Shown piece by piece: positions 44,959-51,978 of a DNA stretch of 64,000 nucleotides; positions within the stretch are counted from its first letter, which is position 1, and each line of letters begins with the position of its first letter. A program made the translations under genes and the position numbers. The stretch comes from a virus. A model generated the notes under the pieces. That model was not told where the DNA came from. It made no database searches and was given only the letters and a program-made list of their open reading frames with translations. The stretch lies in IMG/VR virus record IMGVR_UViG_3300037137_001341, positions 52,238 to 116,237 of that record, one strand, 5' to 3'.

Positions 44959-45143
44959 CAGTTCCCCTTCCCGCTGGGCGGCTCTTCCTGGAACAGCGCC
45001 ACGAAGTTCACGAAGAAGTCCGCGAGCGCCTTCGTGCCGCGCAGACGCGCGAACGTGGCGGCCGTGATGCTCACGGTCAGGAACCAACTACCGTCCTCGT
45101 TCTGGTGAACGCTGATCCCGTTGCGACTCGGAGGCATGTCCAT
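44958..45143 (-). CDS. Unknown small protein, 61 aa
   Basis: MDMPPSRNGISVHQNEDGSW, a beta hairpin-like middle (FLTVSITAATFARLRG) and a helical end. SD AAGGAG 6 bases before ATG 45143 fixes the start. No family recognised. Confidence 0.68.
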   Translation of the reverse strand: MDMPPSRNGISVHQNEDGSWFLTVSITAATFARLRGTKALADFFVNFVALFQEEPPSGKGN

Positions 45144-45153
45144 CGGTGCTCCT

Positions 45154-46065
45154 TCACTCCCCCATGTAGACGGCTTCGCCGGGCAGGAGCTTGCGAAACT
45201 GGATCCAGCCCTCGACGTTGCCGAGGAAGTTGCGAGCGCGCTTGTGCGTGAGCACCCACTCCCGTCCATTCCATTCGAGGTCGTCCTGACGGAAAAGCCC
45301 CAGTTCGCGCTGTGTCATGGGCCGAAGCGCGTGCTCGAACGGCGACATGTGCCCGTCGGCTCGGAGCTTGTCGCAGATCGCGCTCGCCTTCTCGGGCGTC
45401 GTAGCGTCGTGGCGCTCGTAGCTCACCGCCGCGCAGCGCCCGACACAGACCTTGACGGGATCGAAGCCGCGAGCGATTAGGGCGTGCTCCTCGACGCGCA
45501 CCACTCCGTACGGGCCGCGCACGAGCGGCAGATGCCAGTCACCGTAGTTCACCAAGAGCGGAACGCTGGCGAGCCTCGCTTCGCGCATCATGCCGGCGAT
45601 CTTGAACATCTCCGGCTGGGCCATCTTGCTGATGCGAAGCGCGTCCCAGTTGGCCCACTCAGTCGAGGTCACGATGACAGTGTGCCAAGCGTAGGTTTCG
45701 ATGACCCGGTTCGCGTGCTGCTTGTGGACGCCGTCGGCAGAGAGATCGCGCGCATGCGCCACGGCCTCAGCGACTGCGGTGTACCAGTGCCCACGCGCCT
45801 TGGCGTCGTCCATGTCGACGAGCACATCGTCCGCCTGCATGCCGCGCTGGTTCTTGCCGAACGCCTCCGGTACGAACGGATTCTCCATGACCTGCTCGAT
45901 GCGCCGCTCGACCGGGATCGCGCGGCTTGACGCGCTGTTGCGCGAGAGCACGCGGTGCGTGTTGAACTCTGCCAGGATGATCCTGGGGAATGTGACCTGC
46001 AACGTGGTCACGCGGTGGTCATTGGGACTCAGTGAGTCCGCCAGGATCTTTGCTTCGTAAGACAT
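45154..46065 (-). CDS. thyX: Flavin-dependent thymidylate synthase ThyX, 303 aa
   Basis: The ThyX signature appears as THRVLSRNSASSRAIP (H37, R38, S41, S46, R48), a variant of RHRxxSxxxxSxR. C-terminal HMSPFEHALRP and FLGNVEGWIQFRKLLPGE match the family's substrate-binding end. ThyX makes dTMP from dUMP using FAD, NADPH and methylene-THF, supplying thymidine for phage DNA. About 300 aa is longer than most cellular ThyX and typical of phage versions. Start MSYEAKILAD fits the family. Confidence 0.9.
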   Translation of the reverse strand: MSYEAKILADSLSPNDHRVTTLQVTFPRIILAEFNTHRVLSRNSASSRAIPVERRIEQVMENPFVPEAFGKNQRGMQADDVLVDMDDAKARGHWYTAVAEAVAHARDLSADGVHKQHANRVIETYAWHTVIVTSTEWANWDALRISKMAQPEMFKIAGMMREARLASVPLLVNYGDWHLPLVRGPYGVVRVEEHALIARGFDPVKVCVGRCAAVSYERHDATTPEKASAICDKLRADGHMSPFEHALRPMTQRELGLFRQDDLEWNGREWVLTHKRARNFLGNVEGWIQFRKLLPGEAVYMGE

Positions 46066-46066
46066 G

Positions 46067-46339
46067 CTACTTGCTCTCGCACTCCTTCCCGCGCTTCTCG
46101 ACCATCTGCCAGCACCGCGGGCGCTCTTTCAGGTCCATGACCCTCTTCGGCATCGTGTCCTCGCACACCGTCATCGCGCACTGCGCGCCGCTGCTGATGT
46201 AGACGGAGATGTCGTTCGGCACGCTGTCAGGCACGACCCAGCATCGGTCGGGCTCGCGACCCGTGACGATGATGTACGTGAGCACCGCGCAGAGCGCGAC
46301 GAACGCGGACGGCAGTACGAGTGGGATGATCTTCTTCAC
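46067..46339 (-). CDS. Small N-terminally anchored Cys-containing protein, 90 aa
   Basis: GTG 46339 overlaps the upstream stop (GTGA): [20 protein letters not shown], a signal-anchor helix at about 5-25, then an ectodomain with five Cys (DRCWVVPDS; AQCAMTVCED; RCWQMVEKRGKEC). Cys in pairs suggests disulfides outside the cytosol. It could be a superinfection-exclusion or envelope-modifying peptide; unknown. Confidence 0.68.
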   Translation of the reverse strand: MKKIIPLVLPSAFVALCAVLTYIIVTGREPDRCWVVPDSVPNDISVYISSGAQCAMTVCEDTMPKRVMDLKERPRCWQMVEKRGKECESK

Positions 46340-46665
46340 GAGCCGCCATCCCCTGCGAGCGCGTTCCGTCCCTTCCCGTGTCGCCCGAGGCGCTCCAGGA
46401 ACGCCTGCTCCTCCGCATCGTGCTTCGCCTTCTTCACCGCGGCGTACGCCTTGAGCCCAGCCCGAAGCTCGTCCTCCGGCATGTCTCCACGGTTCCAGCC
46501 GTTCAGGAGGTAGAGCGCCTTGCTCGACAGGTAGCTCAAGGCGATGTTCATGCCGTAGTTCACGCGCGCCCGCTCGTCGTCGATGCCATGTCGCTTGCCG
46601 ACACGGTAGAACCCCCAGCACAGCACCACCACGGTGCTGGCCGCTATCGCCGGCTCCCAGGTCAT
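46336..46665 (-). CDS. Small N-terminally anchored protein, 109 aa
   Basis: [20 protein letters not shown] gives a membrane helix at about 6-22; the rest is helical and charged ([20 protein letters not shown]). ATG 46665 overlaps the upstream stop (ATGA). Paired with the next anchored protein. Function unknown. Confidence 0.68.
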   Translation of the reverse strand: MTWEPAIAASTVVVLCWGFYRVGKRHGIDDERARVNYGMNIALSYLSSKALYLLNGWNRGDMPEDELRAGLKAYAAVKKAKHDAEEQAFLERLGRHGKGRNALAGDGGS

Positions 46666-47048
46666 GTGCCCTCTCCCTCCATCACGGTCGCCGTCCACCC
46701 CTCGCGCGCCATCGCCTCCGCGATCTCGTCGTCGATGACGCCGTGGTCGTAGGAGCAGTAGTACGTCATGTAGTCGCCCTCGCCGACGATCGCCGCAATC
46801 ATGTCGCCCGCAGCGCGGAACGAGTAGCTCGCCGTGTCGCCGTTCGTGTGCTTCCAGTCGATGTTCGCAAGCGAGCCCCAGAGCCGGTGCCCGATGCCCT
46901 TGCCCTCGTACCAGCCGGGATGCCCCTGCCCGACATGTTCCTTGCGCAGTCGCTCCCCGAGCGCCCGCTCGACCGCCGCCTCGAAGAGATCCTCGTCGTT
47001 CCGCGGACGCCCGCCCGTCACGCCGCCCATGCCTCCGAAGTCCGTCAT
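46662..47048 (-). CDS. Unknown soluble protein, 128 aa
   Basis: [20 protein letters not shown], then [20 protein letters not shown] and [18 protein letters not shown]. Compact alpha/beta look, no membrane helix. ATG 47048 overlaps the upstream stop (ATGA). No family I can name. Confidence 0.68.
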   Translation of the reverse strand: MTDFGGMGGVTGGRPRNDEDLFEAAVERALGERLRKEHVGQGHPGWYEGKGIGHRLWGSLANIDWKHTNGDTASYSFRAAGDMIAAIVGEGDYMTYYCSYDHGVIDDEIAEAMAREGWTATVMEGEGT

Positions 47049-47278
47049 GTGCCGTCCCATCCTTCCTGTCGAGCCCTGGCTAGCACGTCTCTGTCATCGA
47101 TCATGTTCGCTGTCCAGCGCTCACCGCGCTGCACTCCCGACTCGACATGTGCCAGCCGCACCGTCGTCTCCCCTGCGCTGCCTGCGATGATGGTGAACCA
47201 GCCCTCCTTCGGTCGCCAGATCCAGATCGGGCCGAAGAGCACCGTGCCGTCTTTCAGAACTACGCGAGCGTCGTGCAT
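47045..47278 (-). CDS. Unknown small beta-rich protein, 77 aa
   Basis: [20 protein letters not shown] then [20 protein letters not shown], which looks like a small beta barrel (Sm- or SH3-like strand pattern, low certainty). C-terminal helix. Function unknown. Confidence 0.66.
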   Translation of the reverse strand: MHDARVVLKDGTVLFGPIWIWRPKEGWFTIIAGSAGETTVRLAHVESGVQRGERWTANMIDDRDVLARARQEGWDGT

Positions 47279-47288
47279 CGCCCCTCAC

Positions 47289-47432
47289 TCAGTACCACTG
47301 CACATGCTTCTGGATGCACCGCTCGCAGAAGGGCATGCCGCAGCCGAAGCAGCGCTTGATCTGTTCCTTCGTGCCGCCGAGGCCGCAGTCCGAGCAGCGG
47401 GCACCTTCAGCGAAGTAGCGTCGGGCGTTCAC
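47289..47432 (-). CDS. Tiny zinc-finger protein, 47 aa
   Basis: GTG 47432 overlaps the upstream stop (GTGA). Three Cys pairs: RCSDCGLGG, RCFGCGMPFC and ERCIQKHV, enough for one or two zinc sites in 47 residues. Probably nucleic-acid or protein binding. Confidence 0.68.
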   Translation of the reverse strand: MNARRYFAEGARCSDCGLGGTKEQIKRCFGCGMPFCERCIQKHVQWY

Positions 47433-47779
47433 TGGGCTGCCTCCTCGTGCATCTTCTTGCCGAGCGCTGTCGCAAGCTGCAGGCCGCTCATGGGATGCGG
47501 CGTGTCCTGCTCGACTGGCAGCAGAGGCATATGCTGCAGAACCAGATCGTCCCGCGGCATCTTGTGGACCCACTCGGCGCGGGCACGCGCGCCGAACCAG
47601 TAGTGGTTCCAGACGACGCCGAGCACGCCGCCGGTCCCCCGGTGCGTCACGAGCCAGCGCTCGACGTTGCCGGTCGGGGCGCGGGGAGATGCCGTGCTGA
47701 TCGGGTTCACCGCCGGGAACGGCGCGAAGACGCGCCTGGGCTTCTTCTTGGCGAGCTTGAGCGGGGTCTTGAGGGCCAT
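47429..47779 (-). CDS. Unknown basic protein, 116 aa
   Basis: MALKTPLKLAKKKPRRVFAP, then VERWLVTHRGTGGVLGVVWN and a helical end. ATG 47779 overlaps the RuvC-like stop (TGATG). Basic N-terminus suggests nucleic-acid contact; position next to a resolvase is suggestive only. Confidence 0.66.
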   Translation of the reverse strand: MALKTPLKLAKKKPRRVFAPFPAVNPISTASPRAPTGNVERWLVTHRGTGGVLGVVWNHYWFGARARAEWVHKMPRDDLVLQHMPLLPVEQDTPHPMSGLQLATALGKKMHEEAAQ

Positions 47780-48300
47780 CACCGCACCATCCTCGCTCCC
47801 GCGAGCGCCACCGCAATCGCGTCGCTCGCGTGCTCGCTCATCACTTTCGGGCAGTCCCTCACGAGGGCACGTACCGCTCGCTGCACCTGTGCCTTGCTCG
47901 CTGTTCTCGGGATGCCGGCGAGCACCGCCTTCACCTGCACGGGCGTCGGCTCGTAGAACAGGAAGCCCTCCTGGAACGTGTACGCGCGGACCAGACCGAC
48001 GACCTGCTGCACGAGCATGCCGGAGGCGTTCGTCTGCCCGGTCCGGCGCTTGCCCTCCTGCACCCCGGCCTGCTCCTCGCAGGCGACGACCAGTTCTTCG
48101 GTCCTGACGCCCTGGAACACAGAACGCGGGATGGCTCGTAGCTTCCAGTAGATCATCGCCATGCGCTCGTTCGGGCGATCCTTGGACGACGTCCGTATGG
48201 TGTCCACGTGCGCTAGGCGCCACTTCTCTGCGTCGCGCATGATGACCGCGACCCCGCACGCAGCGAGCCCAGGGTCTATACCTATGGCCAGCCGGATCAC
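47779..48300 (-). CDS. RuvC-like Holliday-junction resolvase, 173 aa
   Basis: RNase H-fold catalytic residues are placed as in RuvC: D9 in LAIGIDPGLAACG, E75/E76 in VVACEEQAG, and the H157-x-x-D160 pair in SEHASDAIAVAL. RuvC cuts four-way DNA junctions; phages use such enzymes to resolve recombination or replication intermediates before packaging. Length is typical. GTG 48300 overlaps the upstream stop (GTGA). Confidence 0.87.
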   Translation of the reverse strand: MIRLAIGIDPGLAACGVAVIMRDAEKWRLAHVDTIRTSSKDRPNERMAMIYWKLRAIPRSVFQGVRTEELVVACEEQAGVQEGKRRTGQTNASGMLVQQVVGLVRAYTFQEGFLFYEPTPVQVKAVLAGIPRTASKAQVQRAVRALVRDCPKVMSEHASDAIAVALAGARMVR

Positions 48301-48536
48301 CAGTCCTCCTTGTCCCAGGCGATGACCTCCGACAGCGCGTTCATCACCGCGTCGTGCACGGCCGTGACGACAGTCTCCTCGTCCGGCTTGTTTGTGTGCT
48401 TGCGCGCATGCACGAGGCCGTACCGCACGCCCGCGTTCACGCAGTCGTTGATGATGGCATACGCGCGGAAGCGCACCTGCACTCCGGTCGCCAGCGGCTT
48501 CCGCCGCCTGCGCTTCACTCGCTTCCTCGCGACCAT
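48297..48536 (-). CDS. Unknown small protein with basic N-terminus, 79 aa
   Basis: MVARKRVKRRRRKPLATGVQ, then an alpha/beta body (FRAYAIINDCVNAGVRYGLV; VVTAVHDAVMNALSEVIAW). ATG 48536 overlaps the upstream stop (TGATG). Possibly an accessory to the resolvase; no family recognised. Confidence 0.66.
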   Translation of the reverse strand: MVARKRVKRRRRKPLATGVQVRFRAYAIINDCVNAGVRYGLVHARKHTNKPDEETVVTAVHDAVMNALSEVIAWDKEDW

Positions 48537-48844
48537 CAGTTCACCGGGGGCATCGGTGCCGCTGCAGCGACGACCGACGGCGGCCTGACCATCTCGTCCA
48601 GGAACCAGCGAAGCTCGTCGGCCTCCTTCTGGATCTTCGTGATGTCCGTCTCGTCGGCGACGGCGAGCGTGACGGACACGCCGCTGCGCGAGATCGAGAC
48701 GCTCTCGACCTCCACCGCGGAGAGCGACGTGATGACGCCGAGCGCCTGCTTGATCTCCGGGAGGCGGTTGTCCCAGTGGCGCGCCCACCACCACGGAGTG
48801 ACGTTGCTGACGAGAGAATGGCCCGAATAGCTGCTGTTGCTCAT
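48536..48844 (-). CDS. Unknown protein, 102 aa
   Basis: MSNSSYSGHSLVSNVTPWWW, a beta-strand-rich core (VEVESVSISRSGVSVTLAVA) and a helical end. ATG 48844 is directly next to a GGCTAGCT site and the predicted +1, so it heads the leftward unit with the resolvase. No family recognised. Confidence 0.66.
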   Translation of the reverse strand: MSNSSYSGHSLVSNVTPWWWARHWDNRLPEIKQALGVITSLSAVEVESVSISRSGVSVTLAVADETDITKIQKEADELRWFLDEMVRPPSVVAAAAPMPPVN

Positions 48845-48881
48845 GGCTAGCTACCTTGCGGCTAGCCAAGTGCTTCGTCAA
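48845..48881 (-). promoter_or_regulatory. Leftward promoter region with two GGCTAGC sites
   Basis: TTGACG (48881-48876) with a weak -10 CAAGGT 17 bases downstream (48858-48853) and ATG at 48844. GGCTAGCC (48867-48860) and AGCTAGCC (48852-48845) flank the -10 box. The -35 and geometry match the other promoters; the -10 is poor, so a bound regulator may be needed. Confidence 0.5.
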
Positions 48882-48947
48882 CGGCCAGTTTTCAGGGGAA
48901 CATGACCACGCGATTTTCTTTCGCGGGCATGTGACGGCGAACGCGAT

Positions 48948-49703
48948 CTACGGAGTGGGTTTGCCGCCGAGGCGTCCGAGGAACGGTGCGCCAGCGGCGG
49001 TGCGGGCCTTGATCGGCGCCGTCGCGGTCGCCTCGGTCTTCGAGGCCGACGAAGTCGGCCAGCCCTGATCGAACTTGAGTTTGTCCTTCAGCTTCATCAG
49101 CTTGTCGAGCGCTGGTGACGACTTCGTCGGGGCGTTGCCGCGCGGCAGCGGCGGGAAGTCGATGAAGCCGCCGATGGCGTTCATCAGCCGCGTTCCCTTC
49201 GCGGCGCCCGCGCTCATGTTGTAGATGACGAGCGCCTCCTCAAAGTCGTTCCCCGGACTCTTGTCCACGAGACGCTGAGCCATCGGTGAATACTGGTCTG
49301 CCAAGTCTGCGGCGGTGCCCGCAAGAGAGAACTCGAACCCCCAAAATTCCGGGAGGAAATTCTCCGGCGTAGGAGTGCCACCGAACGCTACGGCGAGCAG
49401 GTTGATGTTCGGCTGTATGAAGATCAGCGGCACGAACGTCAGCGAGAGCGTGAACGTGTGCCCGTCTCCGGCGCCGGCAAGCTCAGCGTCCGCAAGGCCC
49501 AGCAGGAGCTGGGAAGGGAAGTCCACTGCGATGAGTGCGTTCTGGGCAACGACAGAGTCCAGCGCCTCCTGGGCTTTGAGAGCCATCTCGTCTGCTTCGG
49601 CCGCCTGGACACATACCTCCAGGAACGGACGAATGGGCGTGGAAGGCGGGAGAGACGCAAAGAAGAGCCGGGGACTGAGCAACACCAGTGGCGAGATGGC
49701 CAT
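48948..49703 (-). CDS. Unknown protein sharing a domain with the fibre N-terminus, 251 aa
   Basis: LAGAGDGHTFTLSLTF and MSAGAAKGTRLMNAIGGF match motifs in the fibre N-terminal domain (LTGAGDGHMFFLEVEG; AGAAKGQRVMGLVIFG), in the same order and at similar spacing. It lacks the YadA repeats and ends in a basic, Ala/Thr-rich tail. It may be a second fibre-base or assembly partner, though it sits among replication-side genes. ATG 49703 lies at the predicted transcription start. Confidence 0.7.
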   Translation of the reverse strand: MAISPLVLLSPRLFFASLPPSTPIRPFLEVCVQAAEADEMALKAQEALDSVVAQNALIAVDFPSQLLLGLADAELAGAGDGHTFTLSLTFVPLIFIQPNINLLAVAFGGTPTPENFLPEFWGFEFSLAGTAADLADQYSPMAQRLVDKSPGNDFEEALVIYNMSAGAAKGTRLMNAIGGFIDFPPLPRGNAPTKSSPALDKLMKLKDKLKFDQGWPTSSASKTEATATAPIKARTAAGAPFLGRLGGKPTP

Positions 49704-49709
49704 GGCCCC

Positions 49710-49738
49710 AGATTGCCAGGACACATGCCTGTAGTCAA
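49710..49738 (-). promoter_or_regulatory. Possible leftward promoter, leaderless geometry
   Basis: TTGACT (49738-49733, overlapping the upstream stop codon), 17 bases, CAATCT (49715-49710), predicted +1 at about ATG 49703. The -35 is good, the -10 weak. Confidence 0.4.
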
Positions 49739-50409
49739 CGCACGAGCGAGCGGACCTCTTTCGCTGCGTCTTCAAGCCCCCCGGTGACGTCCAAGTGCCC
49801 GGTCGGCACGGCGTCGGGGCCCGTCGGGTCACCCTCCCAGAATGTGACCTGCCAGACGATGCCGGGCCTGGTCGAGCGGGTGATGCTGACCCAGCCGCGG
49901 TAGCTGCCGGTGCGGCGGAGGCTCATGCTCTCGTCGCGCATGGGGGAGGCGAACGCTCCGGTGCGCGCGACTTCTGAGCGCACATGCTCAGCGAAGGCGT
50001 CGCGCTCGTGTCGGAGACGGGCCGCGAACACCGCGAGTGGCTCGCGCGGGTTGTTCCTGTACTTCTCGTTGACCGAGACGCCGCTGCCTCTCGGGTAGCG
50101 CATCCCGAGTCGCCTGAGCAGCGCCTTGCGCGGACGGTCGTGCAGGTCGATGTTGTCGTAGCCGATGCGGTCCTCGTCGAACAGATCGAGAAGCTCCTCC
50201 AGCCGGTCCTGAGACACGTCTGCGTATGCGTCACGGTACTCGACGCCGCGCTCTTCGTGACCCGACACCCGCAGCTTGCCTTCGACCGCATCGACAAGCG
50301 GCTCGGCGCCCCTGTACATGTCCGCCGTCTCGTCCCACGTCGCGCACGCCTCCTCGTCAGCATCCGGTTCGAGCATGCTGCACGTAAGCTCGATCGTTGC
50401 GAACTTCAC
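49735..50409 (-). CDS. Unknown protein, 224 aa
   Basis: GTG 50409 overlaps the upstream stop (GTGA): VKFATIELTCSMLEPDADEE. A helical acidic middle (RLEELLDLFDEDRIGYDNID) and a beta-rich end (GSYRGWVSITRSTRPGIVWQ). No membrane helix and no motif recognised. Confidence 0.68.
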   Translation of the reverse strand: MKFATIELTCSMLEPDADEEACATWDETADMYRGAEPLVDAVEGKLRVSGHEERGVEYRDAYADVSQDRLEELLDLFDEDRIGYDNIDLHDRPRKALLRRLGMRYPRGSGVSVNEKYRNNPREPLAVFAARLRHERDAFAEHVRSEVARTGAFASPMRDESMSLRRTGSYRGWVSITRSTRPGIVWQVTFWEGDPTGPDAVPTGHLDVTGGLEDAAKEVRSLVR

Positions 50410-50729
50410 AGCATCCTCGCCGCGAGCTTCGCAAGCCGCGCCGGGCTCGGCGAGTACGCCCACATGATCAACGCCAGGTGCCTGCGCGTTGGCACGCCGT
50501 CCTTCCAGAGCGGCTCACCATGCGCCTTCACCTGGGCCATGTGCCTCGCCACGAAGTTGTCGCGCTTCAGCGCCCAGTGCTCCGACAGCCGATTCGGATC
50601 TCCGCCGGCACGTCGGTACGCGGTCATAAAGCCACGCGGGCTACGAGCTACGACCGACACGCCGAGCTTTCTGGCTGCGGACATGTACTGGTCGATGAGC
50701 CAGAGGCTCAGGTAGCGCGGACTGCTCAC
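50406..50729 (-). CDS. Unknown basic helical protein, 107 aa
   Basis: GTG 50729 overlaps the kinase-like stop (GTGA): MSSPRYLSLWLIDQYMSAAR, then ALKRDNFVARHMAQVKAHGE. Basic, helical, soluble. No family recognised. Confidence 0.66.
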   Translation of the reverse strand: MSSPRYLSLWLIDQYMSAARKLGVSVVARSPRGFMTAYRRAGGDPNRLSEHWALKRDNFVARHMAQVKAHGEPLWKDGVPTRRHLALIMWAYSPSPARLAKLAARML

Positions 50730-51769
50730 AGCGCCTCTCTCCCGTTCTCGACCAGCGCCTCCTCGATGTCCTTCCCGCCCGCCGTCGGCGTGTGCCCCGG
50801 ATCGAAGATCACGATGCGGTCCCAGTCATCGGCGTCACGCGCGACGTGCCAGCCGATGTTCAGCAGGTGTACGTCGCGCAGGTAGACGCCGTGCGACGCG
50901 AGCATGTTCAGGGACTCGCCGAGTGGAGCGGCGGCGGGACCGTTGAACATCGTCTCGACGACGCGGTTGATCTTGTACTCGGCGTCTTCCAACGACTTGG
51001 AATGAAGCCAAAACTGGGACGGGCTCGTACGAGGATTCTTCCGCTTGTGCCACTCGGTCGCCAGCATCCGGTACTTGCCGAGACCATCGAGCGCCACGTC
51101 TAAGTCCTGCGCCCCTGGGCCGTAATCTTTTAGGGCCGGAGATCGAAGCCCTAGCGGGAGCCCGTACTTCCCGCGCGTGAAATCGCTGAAGTGCAGACTG
51201 TCACGTCGGTTCACGAACACCGGCACGACATTCTCACGCACGATCGCCCAGACCTTCTTCTTCCGTCCGCCGTACACGATGTCCGGCGTGATCCGGTGGA
51301 TGCTCTTGATCTCCGGGAAGCCCTGAAGGCCCCACTGCTCGTCCCGTACGAGCCCAGCGATCTTCGACCAGATCGGCCCCTCTGTCGGATCGATCGAGAG
51401 CTTCACGACCCACGGTGGCGTGCTCTCGAAGACGCAGCCCCAGTGGCCGCATCCGAGCATCGCGCCGAGCGGCATCCCGATGGCCGCCTCGATCTTGTCG
51501 CGCTTCGTGAGCAGCTGCTCGACCCACGCCTTCTTGCGTACGTTCGCCACGTACTCGTCCTCGTCGTACGGCAGCGCCTCCAATCCTTCGCGCGTCCGCA
51601 CCATCACCACGGCGGCGCGTGTCGCGAGGAAGGCATCTCCAGGCTCTACGCCTGACTCGATCATACTCTCGGCGACGTCATCCGGCTCGACGCCGTACAC
51701 GGAGAGCGCCGCAGCCGCGCGCTGGATCAGGTCGTCGATGTCGCTCCGGGCGAAGTGCTCGGGGTTCAC
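50726..51769 (-). CDS. Protein-kinase-like protein, 347 aa
   Basis: Kinase-fold landmarks occur in order: a glycine loop GAMLGCGHWGCVFE (about 103-115), the strand Lys in WVVKLSID (K123), a catalytic-loop-like GVYLRDVHLLNIGW (R298, D299, N304) and IVIFDPGHTP (D323, DFG-like position). It could phosphorylate host or phage proteins. A helical domain (1-95) precedes it. GTG 51769 overlaps the upstream stop (GTGA). Assignment rests on motif order, not on a search. Confidence 0.68.
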   Translation of the reverse strand: MNPEHFARSDIDDLIQRAAAALSVYGVEPDDVAESMIESGVEPGDAFLATRAAVVMVRTREGLEALPYDEDEYVANVRKKAWVEQLLTKRDKIEAAIGMPLGAMLGCGHWGCVFESTPPWVVKLSIDPTEGPIWSKIAGLVRDEQWGLQGFPEIKSIHRITPDIVYGGRKKKVWAIVRENVVPVFVNRRDSLHFSDFTRGKYGLPLGLRSPALKDYGPGAQDLDVALDGLGKYRMLATEWHKRKNPRTSPSQFWLHSKSLEDAEYKINRVVETMFNGPAAAPLGESLNMLASHGVYLRDVHLLNIGWHVARDADDWDRIVIFDPGHTPTAGGKDIEEALVENGREAL

Positions 51770-51975
51770 GCGACCTCGGGTGCCGGCAGCCGCCGGATCG
51801 TGTGCACTCCCCTCGGGCACGGCGGGTGCGCGACTTCCAGCGGGTTCATCTTCGGGGTCATCCGGCAACCGAGCTTCGAGCAGCAGTCGGCGTCCACCTC
51901 GGCGGCTTCCTGGCTCACGTACGGGAAGTGCCGCACGAGGCCGTCAGGGCATATGATCTGCCACCAGTCGGTCAC
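51766..51975 (-). CDS. Small Cys-containing protein, 69 aa
   Basis: GTG 51975 gives MTDWWQIICPDGLVRHFPYV, then DADCCSKLGCRM and AHPPCPRG. Five Cys could bind zinc. Stop overlaps the next start (GTGA). Function unknown. Confidence 0.66.
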   Translation of the reverse strand: MTDWWQIICPDGLVRHFPYVSQEAAEVDADCCSKLGCRMTPKMNPLEVAHPPCPRGVHTIRRLPAPEVA

Positions 51976-51978
51976 GGG

